DNA from: an uncultured Lachnospiraceae bacterium | Lineage (GTDB): Bacteria > Bacillota > Clostridia > Lachnospirales > Lachnospiraceae | Assembly: GCA_947626745.1 (NCBI GenBank) | Contig: CANQTF010000001.1 | Coordinates: forward strand, 124,001 to 188,000 | Direction of reading: 5' to 3' | DNA: 64,000 bases | Shown here: positions 51,658-61,821 of the stretch, piece by piece | Numbering within the stretch: the stretch's first letter is position 1 | Layout: every line of letters starts with the position of its first letter | Program-made: the position numbers and the translations under genes | Notes under the pieces: model-generated | Databases searched by the model: none | What the model saw: the letters and a program-made list of their open reading frames with translations, nothing else | What the model was told of the DNA's origin: nothing

Positions 51658-51675
51658 TTGTGAAATTATTAACAT
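51658..51675 (+). promoter_or_regulatory. Rex-type operator upstream of the hydrogenase
   Basis: TTGTGAAATTATTAACAT matches the Rex consensus TTGTTAA-N4-TTAACAA at 12 of 14 defined positions. It is 20 bp before the hydrogenase ATG, in the promoter/start region. Rex senses NADH/NAD+ and often represses hydrogenase genes in Clostridia. Confidence 0.65.
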
Positions 51676-51695
51676 GACAATCTCGGAGGTATGCC

Positions 51696-53171
51696 ATGAG
51701 AGGGATCGATACGCAGGTCCGTAAGAACAGACGCAGGATCTTCAAAGAAGTAGCGAATCTTGCCTATCACTCGGAGAATCTGATCGACGATATAGAGGCG
51801 CTTCCGTATCAGATCGTGGATTATGACGAGTCGGAGTACGAGAGCATCTACAGAGAACGCTCCATTGTCCGTGAGCGCATCAGGCTTGCGATGGGGCTTT
51901 CTCTCAGGCCGGAGAACAGGCCGGTGCATCTCACGCAGGGACTTGAGGAGAGCAATATTGCGGAGAAATATTATGAGCCGCCGCTGATGCAGGTCATACC
52001 GTCCGCGTGTAACGCCTGTCCGGAGAACTGTTACCAGGTGACGGACCGGTGTATGGGCTGCGTGGCGCACCCCTGCAGGGAGGTCTGCCCGCGCGGCGCC
52101 ATATCCATGAAGAACGGCAAGTCCGTCATCGATCAGGAGAAATGTATCAAATGCGGAAAGTGTAAAGCCGTCTGCCCCTACGATGCCATATCGCATCAGG
52201 TGCGGCCGTGTGCCGGGGCGTGTGGTGTGAACGCGATCAAAAACGACGCGAAGGGCAGGGCGGTCATAGACAATGATCTGTGCGTCGCCTGCGGCCAGTG
52301 TATGGTGAATTGCCCCTTCGGCGCGATCGCGGATAAATCGCAGATATTCCAGCTTATCAGGGCCATGCAGTCGGGGCAGAAGATCATCGCGCAGGTGGCG
52401 CCGGCATTTGCGGGGCAGTTCGGCGCCGATGTGACGCCGGACATGTTAAAGACAGCGCTCAAAGAGCTGGGCTTCTATGACGTCTACGAGACGGCGCTCG
52501 GTGCGGATCTCGGCGCGATCGCGGAGGCGGAGCATTACGCGAAGGAGGTTGCCACGGGCAGACTGCCTTTCAGTCTGACCTCCTGCTGTCCTTCATGGTC
52601 CGTGCTTGCGAAGAAGTTCTTCCCGGAGACGATCGACAAGATATCGAACGCGCTGACGCCGATGGTCGCGACGGCAAGGATCATCAAGAAGGATCATCCC
52701 GATGCGAAGGTGGTCTTTATCGGCCCCTGCGCTTCCAAGAAGCTGGAGGCTTCCCGCAGGACGATCCGCTCGGACGTGGATTTTGTCATCACGTTCGAGG
52801 AGCTGACGGGGATATTTGAGGCAAAGGGCATTCTGCTGAAAGAGATCCGGGCGATGGACGAGCTGTGCGGCGCGACGGGCGCGGGGCGCGGATACGGTGT
52901 GGCCGGCGGCGTGGCGAGCGCGATCGAGGAGTGTGTGCGGGAATACTATCCCGATGTGGAGGTCAATATCGAGCACGCGGAGAGCCTTGCGGAATGTAAG
53001 AAGATATTGATGCTGGCCAAGGCCGGCAAGAAGAACGGCTGTCTGATCGAGGGTATGGCATGTCCGGGCGGCTGTGTGGCCGGCGCGGGGACCAATATCG
53101 CGATCCCGTCCGCCATGAAGGCGGTCGCCGCTTTCAAGGAGGCGGCCGATAAACAGATCCCGGATCTATGA
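51696..53171 (+). CDS. [FeFe]-hydrogenase, monomeric, group B-like
   Basis: 491 residues. An N-terminal region of about 90 residues is followed by a ferredoxin-like domain with several 4Fe-4S motifs ([52 protein letters not shown]). The H-cluster domain has L1 TSCCPSW, L2 [10 protein letters not shown] and L3 [15 protein letters not shown]. These variants suit group B rather than the prototypical group A enzymes. It evolves or takes up hydrogen with ferredoxin in the cytoplasm. CGGAGG precedes the ATG. No hydE/F/G maturases are in the window. Confidence 0.9.
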   Translation: MRGIDTQVRKNRRRIFKEVANLAYHSENLIDDIEALPYQIVDYDESEYESIYRERSIVRERIRLAMGLSLRPENRPVHLTQGLEESNIAEKYYEPPLMQVIPSACNACPENCYQVTDRCMGCVAHPCREVCPRGAISMKNGKSVIDQEKCIKCGKCKAVCPYDAISHQVRPCAGACGVNAIKNDAKGRAVIDNDLCVACGQCMVNCPFGAIADKSQIFQLIRAMQSGQKIIAQVAPAFAGQFGADVTPDMLKTALKELGFYDVYETALGADLGAIAEAEHYAKEVATGRLPFSLTSCCPSWSVLAKKFFPETIDKISNALTPMVATARIIKKDHPDAKVVFIGPCASKKLEASRRTIRSDVDFVITFEELTGIFEAKGILLKEIRAMDELCGATGAGRGYGVAGGVASAIEECVREYYPDVEVNIEHAESLAECKKILMLAKAGKKNGCLIEGMACPGGCVAGAGTNIAIPSAMKAVAAFKEAADKQIPDL

Positions 53172-53196
53172 CGGGAATACAGGAGGAGATAACACA

Positions 53197-54660
53197 ATGA
53201 AAATCAGGACAAGATATGCGCCGAGTCCAACGGGACGTATGCACGTGGGCAATCTCAGGACGGCGCTGTACGCCTATCTGATCGCGAAACACGAGGGCGG
53301 GGATTTTATCCTGCGCATAGAGGATACGGATCAGGAGCGCTATGTGGATGGCGCGGTTGAGATCATTTACCGCACGCTGGAAAAGACTGGGTTGGTTTAC
53401 GATGAGGGTCCGGACAAGGACGGCGGCGTTGGTCCGTATGTGCAGAGCGAACGCCAGAAGCAGGGGCTCTATATGAAGTATGCCAAGGAGCTGATCGACA
53501 AGGGACAGGCCTATTACTGTTTCTGTGACAAGGAACGTCTCGCGACACTGACGCAGACGGTGGCGGGCAAGGAGATCAACGTCTATGACAAACACTGTCT
53601 GCACCTGTCTAAGGAGGAGATCGAGGCAAATCTGGCGGCGGGCAAGCCGTATGTGATCAGACAGAACAATCCGACGGAGGGTACGACGACTTTTCACGAT
53701 GATATCTACGGGGACATTACCGTGGACAATGCGGAGCTGGACGATATGATCCTGATCAAATCCGACGGCTTCCCGACCTATAATTTTGCCAATGTCGTGG
53801 ACGATCACCTCATGGGGATCACGCATGTGGTGCGCGGGAATGAGTATCTGTCGTCTTCCCCGAAGTACAATCGTCTCTATGAGGCTTTCGGCTGGGAGGT
53901 GCCCGAGTATGTACACTGCCCGCTGATCACGGACGAGAATCATCAGAAGCTGTCCAAGCGGTGCGGACATTCCTCCTACGAGGACCTGATCGAACAGGGT
54001 TTCCTCTCGGAAGCGGTCGTCAACTTTGTGGCGCTGCTCGGCTGGAGCCCGGAGGACAATACGGAGATCTTTACGTTAGACGAGATGGTGCAGAAGTTCG
54101 ACTATCATCATCTGTCCAAGTCGCCGGCGGTCTTTGACTACACAAAGCTCAAATGGATGAACGGCGAGTACTGCAAGGCTATGGACGCCGATAGCTTCTA
54201 CGGGCTGGCGGAACCGTATCTGCGGGAGGCGATCACGAAGGATCTGGATCTGAGAAAGATCGCGGCCATGGTGCAGACGCGGATCGAAATTTTCCCGGAT
54301 ATCAAAGATATGGTCGATTTCTTTGAGGAGCTGCCGGATTACGATGTGGAGATGTATGCGCACAAGAAAATGAAGACGAGCGTCGAGTCAAGCCTTGCGG
54401 TGCTTGAAGAACTCCTTCCGCTTCTGGAGGAGCAGACGGATTACGGCAACGATGCGCTTTACCAAACGCTTGTCTCTTATGTGGAGAAGAAGGGATGTAA
54501 GAACGGATATGTGATGTGGCCCGTGAGAACGGCCGTTTCCGGCAAGCAGATGACACCTGCCGGCGCCACGGAGATCATGGAAATACTCGGAAAGGAAGAA
54601 TCTCTTGCCAGGATCCGTAAGGGAATATCGAAGCTCAGGGAAGCCTGTACACGGTCCTGA
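53197..54660 (+). CDS. gltX: glutamate--tRNA ligase
   Basis: 487-residue class I synthetase that charges tRNA-Glu. The HIGH-type motif is [17 protein letters not shown] at residues 8-24, followed by [12 protein letters not shown]; the KMSKS-type motif is KLSKR in [19 protein letters not shown] (about residue 253). The C-terminal anticodon-binding domain is complete. ACAGGAGGAG precedes the ATG. It has no T-box leader. Confidence 0.95.
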   Translation: MKIRTRYAPSPTGRMHVGNLRTALYAYLIAKHEGGDFILRIEDTDQERYVDGAVEIIYRTLEKTGLVYDEGPDKDGGVGPYVQSERQKQGLYMKYAKELIDKGQAYYCFCDKERLATLTQTVAGKEINVYDKHCLHLSKEEIEANLAAGKPYVIRQNNPTEGTTTFHDDIYGDITVDNAELDDMILIKSDGFPTYNFANVVDDHLMGITHVVRGNEYLSSSPKYNRLYEAFGWEVPEYVHCPLITDENHQKLSKRCGHSSYEDLIEQGFLSEAVVNFVALLGWSPEDNTEIFTLDEMVQKFDYHHLSKSPAVFDYTKLKWMNGEYCKAMDADSFYGLAEPYLREAITKDLDLRKIAAMVQTRIEIFPDIKDMVDFFEELPDYDVEMYAHKKMKTSVESSLAVLEELLPLLEEQTDYGNDALYQTLVSYVEKKGCKNGYVMWPVRTAVSGKQMTPAGATEIMEILGKEESLARIRKGISKLREACTRS

Positions 54661-56629
54661 TCCGAATCAGGACCGTGCGATCAGGCATACTGCGGGCCCG
54701 GCGCAGATCGTCGCCGGACCCGGCAGCGGCAAGACCTATGTCATTGTGCAGCGCATCAGATATCTTATTACGGAATGCCATATCGACCCTTCCCGTATCC
54801 TTGTCATCACATTTACCAAGGCGGCTGCACTGGAGATGCAGGAACGCTTCTTTGGCCTTACAGAACCGGAACGGCCTCCGGTGCATTTTGGCACATTTCA
54901 CGCTGTATTCTATCATATTCTGAAAGGATCGACGCAGTATCGCGATTATTCCATTATCACGGAAGCGGAGAGAAAAAGATTATTCGGACAGATCGTACAT
55001 ATGCACAAGCGCTTTGCCTGTGTCAGGGAGGAAGACATGGATGAGCTGGCCGGCTGCGTCGGTGCATACCGCAGAGCGGCGGCTTTGCAGACCACTTTCC
55101 TGCAACAGCTCACGCAGGACGATATCGCTTTTTTGGCGAAGGAATACGAGGCATATCTGCGGGAATTCCGGCAGACGGATTTCGACGGCATCGTGTACCG
55201 TTGCCGGGAACTGCTGCAGCAGCAGCCGGCGTATCTTGCCCTGTGGCAGTCGCGTTTTTCTTATATCCTGATAGACGAATTTCAGGATATATCGCCCGAC
55301 CAGTATGAGATCATGTCTCTTCTTGCCCGGCCGGACAACAATCTGTTTGTCGTCGGGGACGACGATCAGGCCATTTACGGTTTCCGCGGGGCAAGCCCGG
55401 ACAGTATGCAGACCTTTATGCGGGATCATCCGGACGCCGTCCGCATCTTTCTGGATGTCAATTTCCGCTGCAACGAGCGGATCGTCGATGCCGCCGGCAA
55501 GGTCATCAGCCGGAACCGGAACCGCGTTGCGAAGGATATCCGCGCCATACACGGGGAAGGCGCCGGTTTCCATATCCATATAGCGGAACGGGAGGAAGAG
55601 CAGGAGAGATATCTGGCTGCGGCACTGGAGCAAAAGCGTGTGTGCGGGGAACTGGACAACTGCGCGCTGATCTGCCGGACGAATTACGACTGTGTGCTCT
55701 GGGCACAGAAGCTGCGCGGATATGGTATTCCCTATTCGATCAAAGGAAAGCCGCAGACGCCCTTCGGCCATTTTGTCATCCGCGATGTCATGGCTTATCT
55801 TGCGCTTGCCGACGGCCGGCTGCTGCGCAGCCACTTTCTGCGTATCCTGAACCGGCCTGTCCGTTACCTCAGAAGAGAGTGTGTCCCTGACGCGCAGGTG
55901 TCGCGGGAAGCGGTGCTCGCATATTACAGGGAAACGTCCGCACTGCAGGAGACGGCGCGCAGACTGTTTGACGATCTTGCCGCCCTAAAAGGCAAAAGAC
56001 CGCATCTGCAGATACACTATATCTGTAAGGTCATAGGCTACGAGGGGTATCTCAGGGATAAATACGGCCCGGATAAGGCCGAAGAGCTGCTTGGCATCCT
56101 GCGGGACTTTCGGAAGACGGCGGAGCGGTTTGCCTCTTACACGGCGCTTGATGACTATATCAGTCAATGTAACAAAGAAATACAGTGTGAAAAGAGCCCG
56201 GCCCGTCAAAATGCCGGGACGGAAGAGAGTGCCGCGCCCGGCGGCGTGCATCTCATGACGATGCATGCCTCGAAAGGTCTGGAGTTTGACACCGTGTACC
56301 TGCCGGACTGTCAGGAGGGTAAGATCCCCTCCGTCAGATCGAATACCGAAGCGCAGATCGAGGAGGAGCGGCGCATGTTTTATGTGGCGATGACCCGGGC
56401 GAAGCGTGAACTGTGCGTCACCGCATACAAAGGAAAAAGCGGAAAAGATATGCCTTCCCGCTTTCTGCAGTGCCTGTGTCAGTCCTCCGACCCGTCGCCC
56501 ACCAACTCGTCAAATTCCGCGGCGTCCAGATATTCGTCGAAAGCGTCCGCAACGGCTTCATACTCGTCATCGTCGTCAATGTATCCCAGCTCCGGTTCCT
56601 CGTTGGGGTCGTCCGGATTTTCGCTGTAA
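54605..56629 (+). CDS. UvrD/PcrA-family DNA helicase
   Basis: About 674 residues of a superfamily 1A helicase. Motifs: Q-motif PNQDRAIRH, Walker [61 protein letters not shown] and [15 protein letters not shown]. It is on the short side and lacks the usual C-terminal region. TTG 54605, inside gltX and preceded by AAAGGAAG, is the best start. The final 50 codons encode a Ser-rich tail that is antisense to the DUF1292 gene, so the original stop seems lost. Confidence 0.85.
   Translation: MPGSVREYRSSGKPVHGPDPNQDRAIRHTAGPAQIVAGPGSGKTYVIVQRIRYLITECHIDPSRILVITFTKAAALEMQERFFGLTEPERPPVHFGTFHAVFYHILKGSTQYRDYSIITEAERKRLFGQIVHMHKRFACVREEDMDELAGCVGAYRRAAALQTTFLQQLTQDDIAFLAKEYEAYLREFRQTDFDGIVYRCRELLQQQPAYLALWQSRFSYILIDEFQDISPDQYEIMSLLARPDNNLFVVGDDDQAIYGFRGASPDSMQTFMRDHPDAVRIFLDVNFRCNERIVDAAGKVISRNRNRVAKDIRAIHGEGAGFHIHIAEREEEQERYLAAALEQKRVCGELDNCALICRTNYDCVLWAQKLRGYGIPYSIKGKPQTPFGHFVIRDVMAYLALADGRLLRSHFLRILNRPVRYLRRECVPDAQVSREAVLAYYRETSALQETARRLFDDLAALKGKRPHLQIHYICKVIGYEGYLRDKYGPDKAEELLGILRDFRKTAERFASYTALDDYISQCNKEIQCEKSPARQNAGTEESAAPGGVHLMTMHASKGLEFDTVYLPDCQEGKIPSVRSNTEAQIEEERRMFYVAMTRAKRELCVTAYKGKSGKDMPSRFLQCLCQSSDPSPTNSSNSAASRYSSKASATASYSSSSSMYPSSGSSLGSSGFSL
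54651..54676 (+). other. perfect hairpin across the gltX stop codon
   Basis: ACGGTCCTGAT (54651-54661) pairs with ATCAGGACCGT (54666-54676), 11 bp with a 4-nt loop. It has no T tract and lies inside the helicase gene, so it is more likely an mRNA stability or coupling structure than a terminator. Confidence 0.5.
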
Positions 56630-56826
56630 CGGTAGAACCAGACCTCGCCGTCCGCATTGTCGCCGTTCTCGTCAAGCGGAAGGAGAGCGATATAATCCCT
56701 GCCGTCCACCGTCAGGATCGTGACGACGGCGCAGGTGACGCTTGTGCCGTCGTCCAAGTCCAGATCGACCGTCATCTCCTCCGCGTCGTAGCCGTTCTCT
56801 GTGTTCCTGTCATCTTTTTTGCTCAT
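56479..56826 (-). CDS. DUF1292 family protein
   Basis: 115 residues, very acidic. The DUF1292 (YrzB-like) core is visible: VTILTVDGRDYIALLPLDEN then VWFYRYSE, ending in many Asp and Glu. AAAGGAGG precedes the ATG on the minus strand. Its 3' 151 bp overlap the converging helicase gene. Function unknown; homologues are widespread in Firmicutes. Confidence 0.88.
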   Translation of the reverse strand: MSKKDDRNTENGYDAEEMTVDLDLDDGTSVTCAVVTILTVDGRDYIALLPLDENGDNADGEVWFYRYSENPDDPNEEPELGYIDDDDEYEAVADAFDEYLDAAEFDELVGDGSED

Positions 56827-56987
56827 ACAGCCGCCTCCTTTTACGTCGGAATAGTTATATTTTACAGAAAAAGAGGCGGATATACAATGCAGAAATAAAT
56901 TTTTGTTGGGAAAAAATACTTTCTATGGTAAAATATCTGTGTATCGTGTTGGGGAGGGAAGAAGACAATACTATACCGGAGGGTCAG

Positions 56988-58943
56988 ATGCATAAAGATT
57001 TTGACGTGATAAAAGCAGACGCGTACCCGTTGGGCGTATCCTTCTGTGCGGAGGGTATGCGCATCGCAGCAGTGTGCGGCAAGATACCGCCGGAAGGCAC
57101 GGAAGAGTTCGGCGTCATCTTATATGACAGAAAACACAGGGAGGGTATCCGGATACCTTTTCCGGAGAAAAGCAGTGTAGGCGCCGTCCACGCCATGCTC
57201 TTGCGGGGCTATCATGACAGGGCGTGCAGCTACCTGTTTTACTGCGGCGGCCGGGTCTGGCAGGATCCTTACTGCAGGAGGCTTGCGGATCCGTATCGGT
57301 ACGGTCTGAAGCGAAAAGACCTGCCGCGGTGCATGGCGCAGGATGCCGCCTATGACTGGGAGGGCGATGAGACGTTATGCTATCCCTATGAGGATACGAT
57401 CCTCTATGCGCTCCATGTACGCGGCTTTACCAAGCACCGCACGAGCGGCGTGCAGCACAAGGGCACCTTCCTCGGGCTGACGGAGAAGATCCCCTATCTG
57501 AAGGAGCTGGGCATCACCTCGCTTTTGCTCATGCCCGCCTATGAATTTGACGAGATCATGGACACGGAGATCCCGGCGCCCACCATGGAACAGGCGGCTT
57601 CCCGCATACAGTCCGCGGCGGCGGCCGGCGAGGAGGGCGGCAGGTCATACAGAGTCAATTACTGGGGCTATCAAAAGGGGCTCTACTATGCCCCCAAGAG
57701 CGGTTATGCGGCCGGTAAAGATGCGGCGGCAGAGTTCAGGGATATGGTGAAAAAGCTGCACAAAAACGGCATCGAAGTCCTTATGCAGTTCTATTTCCCG
57801 CCGGAGGTCACGCGGGCGGAGATGCTTGACGTCATCAGATACTGGGTCTTGGAATACCACATAGACGGCTTCCATGTAATGGGTGTGGACCTTGCGATCG
57901 ACGTCTTCACGAAAGAGCCGCTTCTGTGCGGGACAAAGATCCTTACGTCGCAGCACTATGAGCCGGATCACGGCGATTACATGGCGAAGACGCGCCGCCT
58001 CGGCTGGCTGAGCGAGGGCTTCCTGTACGATATGCGCAAAGCGCTCAAAGGCGACGACAGCATGGTGGGGCAGATCCTCTTCCATGCGCGGAACGGCCGC
58101 CCTGAGACGGGGATCGTAAACTATATCGCCAAGTGGGACGACATGCGGCTGGCGGATATCGTCTCTTTCGACCGCAAGCACAATGAGGCGAACGGCGAGG
58201 ACAATCATGACGGCACGGATTACAACTGTAGCTGGAACTGCGGCGTGGAGGGCAAGAGCCGCAGGAAGAGCATTCAGGAGCTGCGCCTCAGACAAATGAA
58301 GAATGCGCTCTCCCTTGTTTTCCTGTCGCAGGGCACGCCGCTTCTGTACAGCGGCGACGAGTTCGGCAACACACAGGAGGGCAACAACAATCCTTACTGT
58401 CAGGACAACGCCGTGGCATGGATCAAGTGGAACCGTACGGAGAGCGGAAGCGAGCTTCTGCGGTATACGAAGCTGCTGATAGAGCTGCGCAAGGCGCATC
58501 CGATCCTGCACAGCGTGACACCCTTAAGAGGCATGGACTATCTGTCCTGCGGCTATCCGGATATCTCATATCACGGAAAGGACGCTTGGCGGCCGGACAC
58601 CGGACAGGCATCACGCAGCGTCGGCATCATGTACTGCGGGCAGTACGGCGGAAGCGACGATACGTTTCTCTATATCGGCATCAATCTGCACTGGAACGCA
58701 TATTATTTTGGATTGCCGCAGCTTCCGAAGGGTATGAAGTGGACGCTCTATGCTGCCAGCGATTCGCCGGACGCGTCCGCCGCCGGCATCAAAGAAGGTG
58801 TGGGAGAGCAGGGAGAAGCCATACCGGGGATCACTGTCCCGCCGCGGACGATCGCCGTCTATATCGCGAAGAGAGAGGCCGCTGCGGCCCATGAACGGCC
58901 CCTGACGGCGGGCGGCCGGGAAAAGAGGCGTGCGAAACAATGA
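56988..58943 (+). CDS. GlgX-like GH13 family protein, probably catalytically inactive
   Basis: 651 residues of the GH13_11 (glycogen debranching GlgX/isoamylase) architecture: N-terminal CBM48-like region (SFCAEGMRIAAVC), (beta/alpha)8 barrel (YALHVRGFTKH, KHNEANGEDNHDGTDYNCSW, SQGTPLLYSGDEFGNTQEGN) and C-terminal beta domain. The nucleophile motif DGFRFD is here DGFHVMGVD and the acid/base motif AEPWD is TSQHY; only the third acidic residue (KWDD) is kept. ATG 56988 follows CGGAGGG; an ATG at 56925 lies in promoter-like DNA. A regulatory or glycan-binding role is inferred. Confidence 0.78.
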   Translation: MHKDFDVIKADAYPLGVSFCAEGMRIAAVCGKIPPEGTEEFGVILYDRKHREGIRIPFPEKSSVGAVHAMLLRGYHDRACSYLFYCGGRVWQDPYCRRLADPYRYGLKRKDLPRCMAQDAAYDWEGDETLCYPYEDTILYALHVRGFTKHRTSGVQHKGTFLGLTEKIPYLKELGITSLLLMPAYEFDEIMDTEIPAPTMEQAASRIQSAAAAGEEGGRSYRVNYWGYQKGLYYAPKSGYAAGKDAAAEFRDMVKKLHKNGIEVLMQFYFPPEVTRAEMLDVIRYWVLEYHIDGFHVMGVDLAIDVFTKEPLLCGTKILTSQHYEPDHGDYMAKTRRLGWLSEGFLYDMRKALKGDDSMVGQILFHARNGRPETGIVNYIAKWDDMRLADIVSFDRKHNEANGEDNHDGTDYNCSWNCGVEGKSRRKSIQELRLRQMKNALSLVFLSQGTPLLYSGDEFGNTQEGNNNPYCQDNAVAWIKWNRTESGSELLRYTKLLIELRKAHPILHSVTPLRGMDYLSCGYPDISYHGKDAWRPDTGQASRSVGIMYCGQYGGSDDTFLYIGINLHWNAYYFGLPQLPKGMKWTLYAASDSPDASAAGIKEGVGEQGEAIPGITVPPRTIAVYIAKREAAAAHERPLTAGGREKRRAKQ

Positions 58944-59500
58944 GTATGAGTAAGGCATGGAAGCATTTTAAGACGATCACGCAGCATAAATTTCTGGTCA
59001 TGCAGGGCTGCTTCCGGGTCGGCCTCTACAGACAGGGGCTGCTGCACGATCTGTCCAAATACAGCCCCACAGAGTTCCTCGTGGGCGCCAAATATTGGCA
59101 GGGAGACAGGAGTCCGAATAATGCCGAGCGGGAGGCTATCGGCTATTCCACCGCCTGGCTGCACCACAAGGGGCGTAACAAGCATCACTATGAGTATTGG
59201 CTGGATTACAGCACGCGGGACGTGGAAGGCAGCTTCATGGTGCCGGCGCCCATGCCGACGCGCTATATCATAGAGATGTTTATGGACCGCATCGCGGCGT
59301 GCAAGGTGTACCACAAAGACGCCTACACGGACAGGGATCCGTTGGTCTATTACCGGTCTTCCAAGACACCGCCGCCGCTGCATGCCAGAACAAAACGGCA
59401 GTTGGAGTTTCTGCTCAACATGCTTGCGGATTACGGCGAAGAGAGGACTTTTTGGTATATCCGGACGAAGCTCTTAAGAGATCCGCGCAGCCGGCTGTGA
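58940..59500 (+). CDS. DUF5662 family protein
   Basis: 186 residues. Conserved His-rich segments are typical of DUF5662: GLLHDLSKYSPTEF (residues 33-46), WLHHKGRNKHHYEYW (about 73-87) and MFMDRIAACKVYHKD. The HD and HH pairs suggest a metal site, as in HD-domain-like hydrolases, but no activity is known. Its ATG overlaps the upstream stop (ATGA), so it is coupled to the GlgX-like gene. Confidence 0.75.
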   Translation: MSMSKAWKHFKTITQHKFLVMQGCFRVGLYRQGLLHDLSKYSPTEFLVGAKYWQGDRSPNNAEREAIGYSTAWLHHKGRNKHHYEYWLDYSTRDVEGSFMVPAPMPTRYIIEMFMDRIAACKVYHKDAYTDRDPLVYYRSSKTPPPLHARTKRQLEFLLNMLADYGEERTFWYIRTKLLRDPRSRL

Positions 59501-59553
59501 CATTTGCCCTCCTTTTTGCATAGCATATACTATGAAAAAAAGGAGATGTGCGT

Positions 59554-59847
59554 ATGAATACTTGGCTGATTCTGTTATTTTTACTGCTGGGGAATCAAGG
59601 CGGCGGCCGTTCGGACGCGTCGTCGGGCTGCGGCTGTGCGGATAACGGCTGCGGACAGACGGGATTCCGCACGGGCGGGAACGCTCCGGGCAGCGGAAGG
59701 AACCGCGGCAATAACGGGAACGACTGCGGCTACGCAAGGGAACGCGACAACGACTGCGGCTGCGACGGCGCCGAATCCCGCTTTGAGCCGCGCTTTGACG
59801 CGAGACCGTTCAACAACAATCAAGACTGCGGGTGCGATAACCAGTAA
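59554..59847 (+). CDS. small Cys/Gly-rich secreted or membrane protein
   Basis: 97 residues. A short hydrophobic N-terminus (WLILLFLLLGN) is followed by a low-complexity tail rich in Gly, Asn, Asp and Cys, with repeated CGC and DCGC motifs. AAGGAG lies 8 bp before ATG 59554. The composition recalls small Gly/Cys-rich spore-coat or surface proteins, but that is only a resemblance. Confidence 0.6.
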   Translation: MNTWLILLFLLLGNQGGGRSDASSGCGCADNGCGQTGFRTGGNAPGSGRNRGNNGNDCGYARERDNDCGCDGAESRFEPRFDARPFNNNQDCGCDNQ

Positions 59848-59857
59848 TCGTAAGAAG

Positions 59858-59905
59858 ATTGCCCTTTCTTTTAGTTGACGTAAAGAAAGGGCAATGTTAA
59901 ACTGT
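59858..59905 (+). terminator. intrinsic terminator upstream of trpS
   Basis: ATTGCCCTTTCTTT (59858-59871) pairs perfectly over 14 bp with AAAGAAAGGGCAAT (59882-59895), followed by a T-rich stretch. No T-box elements accompany it, so it is taken as the terminator of the preceding small gene. Confidence 0.75.
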
Positions 59906-59951
59906 TTTTTGGTACAAGCGGAGCATGCGCTCCTGATCGGAGGAAGATACT

Positions 59952-60956
59952 ATGATAGGTGACAATAAAGTGCTGTTCAGCGGTATGCAGGCGACGGGCA
60001 GTCTGACGCTTGGCAATTATCTCGGCGCGCTGAAGAACTGGGTGACTCTGTGCGATGAATATATGTGTTTCTATTCGGTCGTTGACCTGCATTCGATCAC
60101 GGTCAGACAGGATCCCGCCGAGCTTCGCAGACGCGCGCGCAATCTCCTGACCCTCTATATCGCGGCGGGCATCGACCCGGAGAAGAGCTGTCTGTATTAT
60201 CAGTCCCATGTGTCCGGACATGCGGAGCTTGCATGGATCCTGAACTGTTTTACCTATATGGGCGAGTTGAACCGCATGACGCAGTTCAAGGATAAATCCG
60301 CGAAACATGCGGACAATATCAATGCCGGATTGTTTACTTATCCGGTCCTGATGGCGGCGGATATCCTTCTGTACCAGTCGGATGTCGTTCCCGTGGGCAA
60401 AGACCAGCTGCAGCATCTGGAGATCACGAGAGATATCGCCCAGCGCTTCAATGCGATCTACGGCGATGTGTTCACGATCCCGGAACCTTACATCGGCAAG
60501 ACGGGGGCCAGCATCAAGAGTCTGCAGGATCCGTCGAAGAAGATGTCCAAATCCGACGAGAATCCCAACGCCAGCATCTATCTGATGGACGATCCCGACA
60601 CGATCATGCGCAAGTTCAAGCGCGCGGTGACGGATTCCGAGGGCTGCGTGCGCTACACGGAGGAACAGCCCGGTATCCGCAACCTGATCGATATCTACTG
60701 CGTATGCACGGACAAGACGCCGGAGGAGGCGGTAAAGGAGTTTGAGGGCAAAGGCTACGGCGATTTCAAGACGGCGGTGGGCGAGTCCGTGGTGGGCGTC
60801 CTGAAGCCGTTACAGGAGCGCTTCGACGATCTGAGCAAGAACAAGGATTACATTGACGGGATCATCAAGCAGAACGCAGAAAAAGCGGAGTATTATGCAT
60901 TAAAAACACTCCGCAAGGTACAGAAGAAGATCGGTTTTCCGGAACGCGTGCGCTGA
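59952..60956 (+). CDS. trpS: tryptophan--tRNA ligase
   Basis: 334-residue class I synthetase charging tRNA-Trp. The HIGH-type motif is TGSLTLGNYLGAL (residues 16-28), LPVGKDQ-type VVPVGKDQLQHLE lies mid-protein, and the KMSKS motif is KKMSKSDENPNA (about 196-207). ATCGGAGGA precedes the ATG. Full length. Confidence 0.95.
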   Translation: MIGDNKVLFSGMQATGSLTLGNYLGALKNWVTLCDEYMCFYSVVDLHSITVRQDPAELRRRARNLLTLYIAAGIDPEKSCLYYQSHVSGHAELAWILNCFTYMGELNRMTQFKDKSAKHADNINAGLFTYPVLMAADILLYQSDVVPVGKDQLQHLEITRDIAQRFNAIYGDVFTIPEPYIGKTGASIKSLQDPSKKMSKSDENPNASIYLMDDPDTIMRKFKRAVTDSEGCVRYTEEQPGIRNLIDIYCVCTDKTPEEAVKEFEGKGYGDFKTAVGESVVGVLKPLQERFDDLSKNKDYIDGIIKQNAEKAEYYALKTLRKVQKKIGFPERVR

Positions 60957-60971
60957 GCTCTGCCGTGCCCG

Positions 60972-61703
60972 TCATTCGAGCCACAGATCACCGAACGCGC
61001 CCATTGCGGAGATCGGTTCGGCACCCGTTGACAGGTGTGTGGTATCGCCGATGACCTGCGCCCTGAACGCTGCGATATCGTGCATACGCTCTTCCGTATA
61101 CAGGATCGTCAGGGAAGTGGGCGCGAGATACAGGCTGTGAAACAAAAGCGCCGGGGACATGCCGAGCAGATGGCTGAGCATCACACAGGTGATGCCTAGA
61201 TGACAGAAAAACACCACGGTGTCGCGCGCATCTGCGCTGTTTTGCGCCGTGCGGATATAATAGTTGTGATGTCTTTGCAACCCGTGTTCTGCGAGAATGC
61301 CGTCGAGACCGTCGCAGACCTCCTGATAGGCCGGCAGAAGTTCCGGGTTGGAGCGGTATATCTCCGTGTTTTTCCACTCTTCGCGGTCGTACATCTGCGG
61401 GATCTCGGTCCAGTATTCCGGCATGAAGTCCCAGGGAACGCCGATGCGGCCCGTTGTGGGATCTTCGATATAATAGGAGAACTCTTTCAGCCATTCATAG
61501 GTGACAGCTTCCCTGCCGATACGCCCGAGAGAGTAAGAGGCGGTCTGTCTGGCCCGCCCGAGAGGCGAGCAGTAGTAATCGATGCGTTCGGAGGGCCATT
61601 TTGCGACGCGCTCCGAGAGCAGCTTGGCCTCTCTGACGCCTTTTGCGGTGAGGCCGTCGTTCTGGTAGTCAGGGTCTCCGTGTCTGATGAATATGATCTG
61701 CAT
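60972..61703 (-). CDS. histidine phosphatase family protein (phosphoglycerate mutase-like)
   Basis: 243 residues. The catalytic RHG motif is FIRHGDPDY at residues 5-13, followed by LTAKGVREAKLLSERV, YCSPLGRARQTA with its second catalytic Arg, and a late FCHLGITC carrying the second His. It should hydrolyse phosphate esters, substrate unknown. ATAGGAGGA precedes the ATG. It converges on trpS with a 15-bp gap. Confidence 0.85.
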   Translation of the reverse strand: MQIIFIRHGDPDYQNDGLTAKGVREAKLLSERVAKWPSERIDYYCSPLGRARQTASYSLGRIGREAVTYEWLKEFSYYIEDPTTGRIGVPWDFMPEYWTEIPQMYDREEWKNTEIYRSNPELLPAYQEVCDGLDGILAEHGLQRHHNYYIRTAQNSADARDTVVFFCHLGITCVMLSHLLGMSPALLFHSLYLAPTSLTILYTEERMHDIAAFRAQVIGDTTHLSTGAEPISAMGAFGDLWLE

Positions 61704-61821
61704 GGGGTTCCTCCTATAGCGGATATTTGCGCATGCTTGGCGCTGTCATGATACATGATACCATAAAATTTGCGTTTGCGATATTTTTTTGTGACAAGAT
61801 AAAGTGAGGCGGAGGAAGATT

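Noticed and set aside
59848-59951. T-box leader before trpS
   Set aside because: Only about 100 nt are available; no GGUGG/T-box sequence or specifier stem is seen, only a simple terminator hairpin.
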